From Betaproteobacteria bacterium (GTDB lineage: Bacteria > Pseudomonadota > Gammaproteobacteria > Burkholderiales > Usitatibacteraceae): a stretch of 64,000 nt of DNA. Both the position numbers and the translations under genes were made by a program. Below the pieces are notes generated by a model. It ran no database searches. It was not told where the DNA came from and saw only the letters and a program-made list of their open reading frames with translations. Below, piece after piece: positions 1 through 7,007 of the stretch. Position 1 is the first letter of the stretch. Each line of letters begins with the position of its first letter. The stretch spans positions 124,001-188,000 of the forward strand of contig JADKJU010000005.1 in the NCBI GenBank assembly GCA_016720855.1. The letters are read 5' to 3'.

Positions 1-138
1 GTGCAGCACGCCCGGACGCGGCCGGTCGTGGTACTTCCAATTGCCGTAGTTCTTGAGCAGCGTCGGGTGCATGTACTGCTTGTTGTCTGGGACGCCGGAT
101 TCGATCGCGCGGCGCGGGGTGGCGGTGGCAGTGGCCAT
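1..138 (-). CDS. dsrB: Dissimilatory sulfite reductase beta subunit, N-terminal part only
   Basis: Only the first 46 codons are inside the window; the gene continues past position 1. The translation contains RRAIESGVPD, then QYMHP and KNYGNWKYHDRPRPGVL, which match the usual start of DsrB. It lies 47 bases downstream of dsrA in the same direction, the standard dsrAB order. DsrB pairs with DsrA to form the cytoplasmic siroheme sulfite reductase; in sulfur oxidisers it runs in reverse, turning DsrC-bound persulfide sulfur into sulfite. The rest of the dsr cluster (dsrEFH, C, MKJOP) would be expected to the left, outside this window. Confidence 0.9.
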   Translation of the reverse strand, partial: MATATATPRRAIESGVPDNKQYMHPTLLKNYGNWKYHDRPRPGVLH

Positions 139-185
139 GTTCTGGACTCCGGGTTGCAGTCGTTGGCGGGTCGGGGCTCGCGGGG

Positions 186-1481
186 TCAGGCGGCTTGCTT
201 CTTCGCCTTGATCTTCGCGACTTCGTCGTCCCAGCCATCGGCGCGGACGTAGGGGTTGGTGCGCGGCGTGGCGACCATGTTCGCGTCGATCTCGATGCCG
301 ACGCCCTCGACAAAGTTCACCAGCCCGATGCGCTCGATCGTCTCTCCGATGCGCTCGTGCTCCAGTGCGTTCTCGGCGAAGAAGTCGACGATGCGCCGGC
401 CGAGGTCGACCAGCTTCTCGCGGTCCTCGTCCGTCTCGAGCTTCATGAACGGCACCACCACCGTGCCCATCAGGTCGCCGATCTTGAGGGTGCGCTTGCC
501 GCCCACCAGGATCGTCGCGCCCTTGTCCTTGCCCGGGGAGAGACCGCCCGTGATCACGTTGATGCAATGCATGCAGCGCACGCAATCGCGATTCTCGATC
601 GCGATCGCCTGGGTGTCGGAGACCTTCACCGCCGAGATCGAGGGCCCCGTGGGGATCTTCGACGCGTCAACCAGCTGGATCGCCTTGGTGGGGCAGCGGC
701 TCACCACGTCGTTCACGAGGTCGGTCACGCCATGCTTGGCGAAGTAGGCGCGCGCGAGCTTCTCGTCCGTGCGGATGTTGTCGCGCCAGGTGCCGATGAC
801 CGCCATGTCCGAGCGCTGGATGGAGTTCATGCAGTCGTTCGGGCAGCCCGAGAACTTGAACTTGAACTTGTAGGGCAGCGACGGGCGGTGGATGTCGTCG
901 GTGAAGTTGTTGAGAACCGTGCGGTGCGCGGTCGCCTCGTCGTAGCACGACTGCTCGCAGCGCGCGGCGCCCACGCACGACATCGACGTGCGCACGGCAG
1001 GGCCGGCGCCGCCGAGGTCGAACCCGAGCGCGTTGATCTCGTCGAACGCGTCCTGCACCTTGTCGGAGCGCGCACCCTGGAACATGATGTCTCCGCTCTG
1101 GCCGTGGAAGGCGATGAGCCCGGATCCGTGGCGCTCCCAGGTATCGGCCAACTTGCGCAGGATGTCGGTGTTGTAGTGCATGCCCGGAGGCGGCATCACG
1201 CGCAGCGTATGGAACTCCGCCGCGTCGGGAAATTTCGGCTTGCCCGATTCGTCCTTGAGCTCGGTGAAGCGCGGAATGATTCCGCCACCATAGCCGAAGA
1301 TGCTGATGGTGCCGCCCTTCCAGTAGCCCTTCTTGGTCTCGTAGGACGTCTCGAGCTGGCCAAGGAGGTCGACCATCATGTCGTTGTCCTTGGCGAGTCG
1401 CTTCAGGCCGGTCACGAAGCTCGGCCACGGGCCGGTTTCCAGCTTGTCGAGCATCGGCGTCGGGTGCATTTTCTTTGCCAT
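186..1481 (-). CDS. dsrA: Dissimilatory sulfite reductase alpha subunit
   Basis: A 431-aa protein, normal length for DsrA. The siroheme-[4Fe-4S] ligands are visible as C169/C175 (SCVGAARC) and C213/C217 (GCPNDC). The inserted ferredoxin domain has C263 (RCPTKA) and C300/C303/C306 (CVRCMHC). The start is the ATG at 1481, preceded by a strong GAGGAGG; an upstream in-frame ATG at 1532 lacks a good ribosome site. With apr, soe, tusA and fcc genes nearby and no qmo, the enzyme is inferred to be the oxidative (reverse) type. A predicted promoter with paired dyads lies at 1550-1638. Confidence 0.96.
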   Translation of the reverse strand: MAKKMHPTPMLDKLETGPWPSFVTGLKRLAKDNDMMVDLLGQLETSYETKKGYWKGGTISIFGYGGGIIPRFTELKDESGKPKFPDAAEFHTLRVMPPPGMHYNTDILRKLADTWERHGSGLIAFHGQSGDIMFQGARSDKVQDAFDEINALGFDLGGAGPAVRTSMSCVGAARCEQSCYDEATAHRTVLNNFTDDIHRPSLPYKFKFKFSGCPNDCMNSIQRSDMAVIGTWRDNIRTDEKLARAYFAKHGVTDLVNDVVSRCPTKAIQLVDASKIPTGPSISAVKVSDTQAIAIENRDCVRCMHCINVITGGLSPGKDKGATILVGGKRTLKIGDLMGTVVVPFMKLETDEDREKLVDLGRRIVDFFAENALEHERIGETIERIGLVNFVEGVGIEIDANMVATPRTNPYVRADGWDDEVAKIKAKKQAA

Positions 1482-1549
1482 TGCAGCCTCCTCGCGAATC
1501 GTTCGAATTTCACGGCTTCCGGGAAGGCACACTCTCCCAGAGTGGACCG

Positions 1550-1638
1550 ATCCTACGGCGCCCCCGGGGGGTTGGCCATCCCTCCGACGGTGGGGGCTCT
1601 TCCCCGATGGGGAGTATCAGGACTACCCGTTTGGGCTA
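1550..1638 (-). promoter_or_regulatory. Predicted dsrA promoter with upstream CCC/GGG dyads
   Basis: Read on the minus strand: dyad GCCC-AAAC-GGGT (1624-1638), dyad CCCC-ATC-GGGG (1601-1613), CCCACCGTCGGAGGG (1579-1593), then -35 TGGCCA (1573-1578), a 17-base spacer and -10 TAGGAT (1550-1555). The first dyad's + strand text, TACCCGTTTGGGCTATGCCC, closely matches the dyad upstream of fccA. The same layout recurs at four other sulfur promoters in the window. A shared activator is inferred; the promoter itself is a pattern match. Confidence 0.5.
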
Positions 1639-1749
1639 TGCCCGGCGTCCTTCGCACGGGGAGTAGACGGCAGGCCGGCAGGACGGCGTAAAGTAGCCTC
1701 TCGCGACGCATCACCCACGCGCCGCCACCGCAGCCAAACCAGGCCTCCC

Positions 1750-1971
1750 ATGGATCGCCCCGCCCCCATCGCCTCGCTCACCGTCCCGCTGGGAGGCCAG
1801 AAAATCGAGATGCACCAGGTTGACTTCGAGGGGGGAGAGCTCAGCATGCTGCGCGTTCGCATCCGTGAGGGGCCCCGGTTTACCGTGTTCGACATCGACC
1901 CCGCCACGGCCGCCGCCTGGGGCGATGCCCTGCAGGCATGGGGCCGGTCGCACGCCGGAGGAACACCATGA
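1750..1971 (+). CDS. Small conserved-looking protein, function unknown
   Basis: A 73-aa acidic protein with no signal peptide or membrane segment; I do not recognise a family. It starts at ATG 1750 behind a weak ribosome site and its stop overlaps the start of the next gene (ATGA at 1968-1971), so the two are probably translationally coupled. It diverges from dsrA across a regulated-looking intergenic region. Its position suggests a role alongside the Cas6-like protein, perhaps as a small partner, but that is inference only. Confidence 0.6.
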   Translation: MDRPAPIASLTVPLGGQKIEMHQVDFEGGELSMLRVRIREGPRFTVFDIDPATAAAWGDALQAWGRSHAGGTP

Positions 1972-2618
1972 TGGCTGTCGCCGGTTCCCGCGACTCGGGC
2001 AGTGCTTCCGCGGTCGCGCTGCCTCCCGAAATGATCGATGTCGTCTTCGGCCTGGCCGGCGAAAACCTTCCCGCGCAATACGAATGGCCGTTGTTCCGGG
2101 AGGTCGCCCGCATCGTGCCCTGGATCGAGAACACGCCCCGCGCTGGCATCCTGCCGGTGCACGGACCGAGAGCCGCCGACGGCGCGATAATGATGACGCA
2201 CCGCTCGCGCGTGGTGATCCGTCTGCCGCGCGAACGCGCCTGCTCCGCCAGCGCGCTCGAACGCAGGACGCTTCACGTGGGCGATTGCGCCGTCACCTTG
2301 GGCGTGGGCTCGTTCCGCGCGCACCAGTCCGCCCCGACGCTCTATTCGCCCCGCGTGGCCACGGGCGAAGAGGACGAAACGCGCTTCGTCGCCGCGCTCG
2401 AAAAGGAACTGCTCGCCCTCGGGGTGAGCGCACGCCTGATCTGCGGGCGGCGCGTGCAGGTGGAGCTGGAGGAAGGACGCGTCACCGCCTTCCCGGTAGC
2501 CGTCCACGGCCTGCGCGAAATCGACTCCCTCCTGCTGCAGCGCGCCGGGCTCGGCCGCGGGCAACCGGTGGGCTGCGGCCTCCTCATCCCCCACAAGACC
2601 ATCATTGCGGCCGATTGA
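1968..2618 (+). CDS. Orphan Cas6/Cmx6-like RAMP-fold protein
   Basis: A 216-aa protein resembling the Cas6 of type I-MYXAN systems (Cmx6 family). Matching features are an N-terminal IDVVFGLAGENLP, a central VVIRLPRER, ATLYS/PTLYSPRV, an ICGRR strand, and a C-terminal HGLREIDSLLLQRAGLG leading into the Gly-rich GRGQPVGCGLLIPHKT, the typical RAMP glycine loop. Cas6 proteins bind and usually cut CRISPR repeat RNA. No CRISPR array or other cas gene lies in the window, and the gene sits in a sulfur operon with tandem-TusA. It may be a domesticated RNA-binding or RNA-cleaving protein. The family assignment is from memory of the pattern; the catalytic residue is not identified. The start is ATG 1968 or the next codon, 1971. 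Confidence 0.75.
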   Translation: MMAVAGSRDSGSASAVALPPEMIDVVFGLAGENLPAQYEWPLFREVARIVPWIENTPRAGILPVHGPRAADGAIMMTHRSRVVIRLPRERACSASALERRTLHVGDCAVTLGVGSFRAHQSAPTLYSPRVATGEEDETRFVAALEKELLALGVSARLICGRRVQVELEEGRVTAFPVAVHGLREIDSLLLQRAGLGRGQPVGCGLLIPHKTIIAAD

Positions 2619-2639
2619 GCGGCTGCCCGGAAAACTTCC

Positions 2640-3128
2640 ATGACCTCACCCGTACCCGGCGAACCGGCCGCCATGGTCGACCTCACGGGGCTCACCTGCC
2701 CCGGGCCGATCCTGGGCGCACGCGAAATTCTCGAGGGACTGCGCAACGGCCAGGTGCTGCTGCTCCTTTCCGACTGTCCCGGCACGCGCGACGACCTGTT
2801 CGCCTGGGCGAAGCAGACCGGCAACGAGGTTATCCACACCGAGCCGCGCGACCGCGGTGCCACCGGCTATTTCGTCCGCAAGGGCCGCGCCGGCCCGGTC
2901 GCGGCCCACGTACGGCTGGACTTGCGCGGCGTGTCCTGTCCCGGCCCGATCGTCGAGGCGCGCCAGCTCCTGAAGGGCATGCGTTCCGGCGAGGTGTTGC
3001 AACTCGTGAGCGACTGCCCGGGCGTGCGCGACGACATCGCAACGTGGGCGGAGGTCACGCGCGTGGAACTCGTCGGCACCGTGGGCGCGGGAGCCGGCAC
3101 CTTCGAGTTCTACCTGCGCAAGCTTTGA
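2640..3128 (+). CDS. Tandem TusA-family sulfurtransferase
   Basis: A 162-aa protein made of two TusA domains (about residues 12-80 and 88-162). Each carries the sulfur-binding CPGP motif: LTGLTCPGPILGAREIL and LRGVSCPGPIVEARQLL, followed by similar SDCPG-RDD segments. A single TusA domain is about 75-80 aa, so this is an internal duplication or fusion. TusA proteins carry persulfide sulfur between donors and acceptors in the cytoplasm, here probably towards DsrE/DsrC. A separate single-domain tusA lies at 6540-6767. Its stop TGA overlaps a TTG start for the next gene. Confidence 0.88.
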   Translation: MTSPVPGEPAAMVDLTGLTCPGPILGAREILEGLRNGQVLLLLSDCPGTRDDLFAWAKQTGNEVIHTEPRDRGATGYFVRKGRAGPVAAHVRLDLRGVSCPGPIVEARQLLKGMRSGEVLQLVSDCPGVRDDIATWAEVTRVELVGTVGAGAGTFEFYLRKL

Positions 3129-3745
3129 GCACTTCCAGCAAAACGCCCATTCGCGTAAAGAGCACGTGGTTCCGGCCCGGTCGGCCGCGAACCCCGGAGG
3201 AGCTGGCCGGCGCGCTGGCCTTCATCACCTGGCGCGTGGCCCTGAACATGCTGAAGAGCATGCGCAAGGCGGATTTCGACATCGACCCCGGCGCGCAGTA
3301 TTTCGATTTCCTCGCCGAAGCCGTTGTCTTCGCGATGCAGGTCGCCTGGCGCCTGGTCCACGCGCGCTATGACGACGCGGGACGCGCCGCCTTCATGACC
3401 ACGCTCGCCCACCGCACCGCCGAGGAACTGGCCGAGAACCAGTCCCGCCTTCTGGGCGCGGAGGAGCCGGCTGCCATCAGGGCACGCTTCATCGACCTCC
3501 TCAACCGCCGCAACGGGGAATACGCCGAATTCGGCTTCGGCCCCGAGGGACCCGATTTCGCTTTCCTGCGCTACTTCGCGACGGTCGTCTCCGAACTCAT
3601 GCCCGAAAAGGACAAGCGCTGGACCTGGGACCAGGTGATGGCGATCGAGGGCCCGGAGGCCGCGGCCACCGTGACGAAGAGCATCGCGGGCCTGTTCGAC
3701 AATGCGCCGCGCCGGCCGCGCCGGGCGGCGGCGGCCGGGGAATGA
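3125..3745 (+). CDS. Hypothetical protein of the dsr-linked operon
   Basis: About 206 aa if it begins at the TTG at 3125, which overlaps the tandem-TusA stop as TTGA; the next in-frame ATG is far inside, at about 3248. The protein is mixed alpha-helical with no signal peptide, membrane segment or cysteine pair. It ends in a basic Arg/Ala-rich tail (RRPRRAAAAGE). I do not recognise the family. Tight coupling to the tandem-TusA gene suggests a shared role in cytoplasmic sulfur handling. Confidence 0.65.
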   Translation: MSTSSKTPIRVKSTWFRPGRPRTPEELAGALAFITWRVALNMLKSMRKADFDIDPGAQYFDFLAEAVVFAMQVAWRLVHARYDDAGRAAFMTTLAHRTAEELAENQSRLLGAEEPAAIRARFIDLLNRRNGEYAEFGFGPEGPDFAFLRYFATVVSELMPEKDKRWTWDQVMAIEGPEAAATVTKSIAGLFDNAPRRPRRAAAAGE

Positions 3746-3767
3746 GCGCCGTGTCGCCGTCGCCGCG

Positions 3768-4673
3768 ATGAGCGTCCCCGCGCCGGATACTCCCTTCGCG
3801 CTGGAAAACGAGGCCGCGTACGTCCGCTGGCGAGACCGCAAGCTCGCCTCCCGCGCCCGGGCGCCCGCGGATCTCGTCGTCGAGGTCCGGGATCCGCGCG
3901 ACCTGAGCCCATCCGAGAGGGCCGAAATCGTCCTTCGTTGCCGGCGCGACAACATGGCCCTCTACGCGAGCCGCGTCACGGACGAGGACAAGGAAGTCCC
4001 ACGGCGCCTGGGCATGCAACTGGGTCTTGCGACGCTCGACACCAATTTCCTGGCCGACGAGGATGGCATCACGAGCATCGCGGTGACGGGAACCAAGGCC
4101 GAGGCGGGCTACATCCCCTATACCACGCACCGCATCCGCTGGCACACCGACGGCTACTACAACCCGCCGGCGCTGCGCATCCGCGCGATGCTGCTGCATT
4201 GCGTTCGCGACGCCGCCACGGGGGGCGACACCTCGCTCCTCGACCACGAACTCGCCTACCTCCTGCTGCGTGAGGACGACCCCGGTCACGTGCGCGCGCT
4301 CATGCAGCCCGACGCGCTGGCGATACCGGCACGCGTGGATGAGGATGGCGTGGCGCGTCCCGAGGCCGTCGGGCCCGTCTTCTCGATCGAGCCCGCGACC
4401 GGCGACCTGCACATGCGCTATACGGCGCGCACGCGTAGCGTGGCCTGGAAAGGGGACGCGGCCACCCGGTCTGCGGCCGCGCGGCTGCTGCAGATCCTGG
4501 AGGACGATACCGATTGCGTGCTGCGCACCCGGCTCGCGCCCGGCATGGGGCTCGTGTGCAACAACGTTCTGCACGAGCGAAGCGCCTTCGAGGATGCCCC
4601 CGGGCGCAAACGCCTGCTGTACCGGGCGCGTTACGTCGAGCGGATCACCGGCACCGGCCGGTCCTGGGCCTGA
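3768..4673 (+). CDS. TauD/TfdA-family Fe(II)/2-oxoglutarate dioxygenase
   Basis: A 301-aa protein with the 2-His-1-Asp iron site: H126 and D128 in WHTDGYY, and a distal His (about 269) in NNVLHERSAF, followed by RLLYRARY with the 2-oxoglutarate-binding arginine. The family hydroxylates substrates such as taurine, alkylsulfonates or alkyl sulfates, often releasing sulfite. Placement beside dsr genes suggests an organosulfonate or related sulfur substrate, but the substrate cannot be read from sequence. It starts at ATG 3768, 22 bases after the preceding gene, and is the last gene of the rightward set. Confidence 0.85.
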   Translation: MSVPAPDTPFALENEAAYVRWRDRKLASRARAPADLVVEVRDPRDLSPSERAEIVLRCRRDNMALYASRVTDEDKEVPRRLGMQLGLATLDTNFLADEDGITSIAVTGTKAEAGYIPYTTHRIRWHTDGYYNPPALRIRAMLLHCVRDAATGGDTSLLDHELAYLLLREDDPGHVRALMQPDALAIPARVDEDGVARPEAVGPVFSIEPATGDLHMRYTARTRSVAWKGDAATRSAAARLLQILEDDTDCVLRTRLAPGMGLVCNNVLHERSAFEDAPGRKRLLYRARYVERITGTGRSWA

Positions 4674-4703
4674 AAAAGCAAACGGCCGGCGAATGGCCGG
4701 CCG
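4673..4703 (-). terminator. Rho-independent terminator of the tusA-dsrE2-fadL-like operon
   Basis: An 8-bp perfect stem CGGCCGGC / GCCGGCCG with a 5-base loop at 4683-4703. On the minus strand it is followed by TTTGCTTTTT. It lies 22 bases past the stop of the outer membrane protein gene and faces the end of the dioxygenase gene. Confidence 0.75.
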
Positions 4704-4724
4704 CTTGCATCCGCCCGAGCGGGC

Positions 4725-6014
4725 TTACCAGCGCTTGCCCCAGGCCACACCCAGGGAATTCTGGTACATCTCGATCTTCTCCGTGCCGCCCTGTCCGGGT
4801 GCGAAGTTGTTGAAGAACGAGGATCCCGACACCGAGTTCGAGAAGGCGTGCATGTAGGCCACGGTGATCTCGGAATCCTTGTCGAGCGCATACGTGGCGC
4901 CGAGCGTGACGTGGTCCTTGATCACGCCGGGAGCCAGCATGTTGAACGAGACGTCGCGAGGCTGGATCGGGTTGTCAGAATGGTTGTAACCGGCGCGAAG
5001 CGTGAGCCTGTCGCTCTGCTTCCACTGCGCGCCGATTTTCCACACCCACACGTCCGACCAGCCGAAGCCGGGGCCGCCGGGGTTGCCAAGCGGCGCCTGA
5101 TTGTTGCTGGGGTTGCCGATCGAGGCGATCTGGGAGTACTGGATGTCTTCCCAGTCGAAGGCCACGAGCCAGTCCTTCGCGGGCTCGAAGGAGATGCCCA
5201 GGGTCACGTGCGCCGGGATGTCGAAGCCGCCGTTCTCGGCAAAGAGGCCCGCGTACTTGTCGAACTTGCCCATGTCCATCTTCGACGTGTACACCGCGCC
5301 GATCGTCGTGGTGGGCGTGAGCTTGCCCTGGTAGCCGATGCGCACTCCCCAGCCCGTCGATTTGTCGTAGCCGTTGTTGGACACGTTGCCCGGGTCCTGC
5401 GAGAGCTGAGTGAAGAGCTGCACGCCCTCCGCCTTGAAGCGCTGATAGGCGAAGAGCGGCGCGATGCCGACCGAGTGGTTGGCGTTGAATTTCCAGGCGA
5501 AGGACGGCGCAATCATGAGTTGCGTGAGATCGACGCCGAGGCTGCCCTGCCCGCACAGGCCGTTGGCGCTGGGCGGCCCGCCGAGCGGCGAGCAGTTGAG
5601 CTGCCCACCGGGGAAATCGGTGTTCATGCCGCCGTTCCCGTACACGGAAATCCCGTAGGAGAACTCCTTGTTGTAGATCTTGTTGTAGCCGAACTCGGGG
5701 ATGAAGAAACTGGTGCTGTCGCTGTCGGCGGAAAAGTCCAGGAACCCCCCGGCGCTGCCGGAGCGCGAAATCTTGCGCTGCGGGCTGAACCAGTCCAGGC
5801 CCAGGTCGAGCCGGTCGCCGGCAAATGAGCCGGCCGCCGGGTTGTTGGCGCCCGCGAAGGCGTCGAGGGCGGTCGAGGCCGTGGCGCCGGCCATTCCCTT
5901 GCCCTTCATGCCGTAGCCGTGGGAAAAGTAGCCATCCGTCGCGAATGCGGCGAGCGGCAGGACGCACGCCGTCGTGACAAGTGCGCGGCGAACTGCAGTG
6001 GAAATCGTTGTCAT
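4725..6014 (-). CDS. OmpP1/FadL-family outer membrane transport protein
   Basis: A 429-aa protein with an N-terminal signal peptide (cleavage near LAAFA-TDGYF). The mature N-terminus HGYGMKGKGMAGA is typical of the FadL hatch region, followed by alternating beta-strands and a C-terminal strand ending in aromatic/basic residues (AWGKRW). Family members import hydrophobic compounds across the outer membrane. It is the last gene of the tusA-dsrE2 operon (46-base gap from dsrE2), so import of elemental sulfur, polysulfide or another hydrophobic sulfur source is a reasonable inference. The start at 6014 is preceded by GGAGGA. Confidence 0.88.
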   Translation of the reverse strand: MTTISTAVRRALVTTACVLPLAAFATDGYFSHGYGMKGKGMAGATASTALDAFAGANNPAAGSFAGDRLDLGLDWFSPQRKISRSGSAGGFLDFSADSDSTSFFIPEFGYNKIYNKEFSYGISVYGNGGMNTDFPGGQLNCSPLGGPPSANGLCGQGSLGVDLTQLMIAPSFAWKFNANHSVGIAPLFAYQRFKAEGVQLFTQLSQDPGNVSNNGYDKSTGWGVRIGYQGKLTPTTTIGAVYTSKMDMGKFDKYAGLFAENGGFDIPAHVTLGISFEPAKDWLVAFDWEDIQYSQIASIGNPSNNQAPLGNPGGPGFGWSDVWVWKIGAQWKQSDRLTLRAGYNHSDNPIQPRDVSFNMLAPGVIKDHVTLGATYALDKDSEITVAYMHAFSNSVSGSSFFNNFAPGQGGTEKIEMYQNSLGVAWGKRW

Positions 6015-6060
6015 TGAGTGATTCCTCCGGTTTGGGGCGGGCAATGGTGCAGTCGTATGC

Positions 6061-6531
6061 TCAAACGAACAGGCAGATGTCGGTGCTGCCGGCGAACTCG
6101 AAGAAAGTGGACGCGCCACCGTATTCGACGCCGTCGATGAAATCCTCGCGCTTGAAGTCGAAGAGGTCGACGGTCATCTCGCAGCCGATGAACTTGACCC
6201 CGCCCTCCTGGCAAGCGGTGCGCAGTTCCCCGATGGAAGCCACGCCCTTCTTCTTGATCTTTTGCTTCATCATCATGGTGGCCATCGACTCCATGCCCGG
6301 CAGCGCCGCGACGAGCACGGGCATCGGCACGGGCATCGGCATGGCCGGGTTGGCGAGCGGGCTGATCTTCACGCCCGACAGGTCCTTGCGCAGCAGCGTC
6401 AGGCCGTAGAAGGTGAAGAAAATCTGCACCTCGTAGTCCAGCGCCGCCGCCGTGGAGGCAAGGATGAACGGCGGGTACGCCATGTCCAGCGTCCCCTTGG
6501 TGGCGATGATCGCCAGCTTCTTTCCGCTCAT
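6061..6531 (-). CDS. dsrE2: DsrE2-type DsrE/DsrF/DrsH-like sulfur-transfer protein
   Basis: A 156-aa protein beginning KKLAIIATKGTLDMAYPP, as in the DsrE2 group of peroxiredoxin-like DsrE proteins. A Met/Pro-rich central segment is followed by MMMKQKIKKKG. Two conserved cysteines lie in RTACQEGG and KFIGCEM. DsrE2 proteins are linked with TusA in many sulfur oxidisers and are thought to pass persulfide sulfur onward near the membrane. It lies 8 bases after tusA in the same operon. Confidence 0.88.
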   Translation of the reverse strand: MSGKKLAIIATKGTLDMAYPPFILASTAAALDYEVQIFFTFYGLTLLRKDLSGVKISPLANPAMPMPVPMPVLVAALPGMESMATMMMKQKIKKKGVASIGELRTACQEGGVKFIGCEMTVDLFDFKREDFIDGVEYGGASTFFEFAGSTDICLFV

Positions 6532-6539
6532 GGTGCCCC

Positions 6540-6767
6540 CTATTTCTTCTTGAGGAAAAAGACGTAGTCCTTGCCCTCGGCCTGCGAGGACAGCAACTCG
6601 TTGCCCGTCTGCTTGGCGAACGCTTCCATGTCCTTCACGGAGCCCGCGTCCGTCGAGACCACCTTGAGCACCTGTCCCGTGGTGAGCTCGCCTAGCGCCT
6701 TCTTCGTCTTCAGGATCGGCAGCGGGCAGTTGAGACCGCGTGCGTCCAGTTCCTTGCTGAAATCCAT
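6540..6767 (-). CDS. tusA: TusA-family sulfur carrier
   Basis: A 75-aa single-domain TusA with the sulfur-binding motif in LDARGLNCPLPILKTKKAL and the usual QTGNELL and FFLKKK C-terminal strand. It accepts persulfide sulfur from rhodaneses or cysteine desulfurase and delivers it to DsrE-type acceptors. It is first in the leftward tusA-dsrE2-fadL-like operon, with GGAGAAC upstream of ATG 6767. The intergenic region to the divergent ferredoxin-reductase gene carries the paired dyad motif. Confidence 0.93.
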   Translation of the reverse strand: MDFSKELDARGLNCPLPILKTKKALGELTTGQVLKVVSTDAGSVKDMEAFAKQTGNELLSSQAEGKDYVFFLKKK

Positions 6768-6864
6768 ATTCGTTCTCCTCGCATTGTCCCGGGCGGCGGC
6801 CGCAACGCGCCCTTGCCGTCCTTCCGGGTGCCGCTATTTCGCGGCTCCGCTCACCGGCTGACTA

Positions 6865-6929
6865 TACCCGCCAAGGGTAATTCCTCCCCCCCCACATGGG
6901 TAATGACGTATATCAACGGTTGCTTATAA
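6865..6929 (+). promoter_or_regulatory. Predicted promoter with paired dyads between tusA and the reductase gene
   Basis: Dyads ACCC-GCCAA-GGGT (6865-6877) and CCC-ACAT-GGGT (6890-6900) are followed two bases later by -35 ATGACG (6902-6907), a 16-base spacer and a perfect -10 TATAAT (6924-6929). The promoter points right, to the gene at 7008; the dyads could also serve the divergent tusA operon. The weak -35 box next to a dyad fits an activator-dependent promoter. Confidence 0.55.
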
Positions 6930-7007
6930 TGGCGAGGGACGAAAGTCCTACGCTACACTGCCCGACGGCGCCTCGTCACGGGCGCGCGGATACTCGCGGG
7001 AGGTATC

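Noticed and set aside
1968..2618. A CRISPR-Cas locus around the Cas6-like gene
   Set aside because: No direct-repeat array, leader, or other cas gene is visible anywhere in the window.
1820..3124. Long + strand frame upstream of the gene at 3125
   Set aside because: Its first 435 codons overlap the Cas6-like and tandem-TusA genes and are Arg/Pro-rich shadow sequence; only the part from TTG 3125 looks real.
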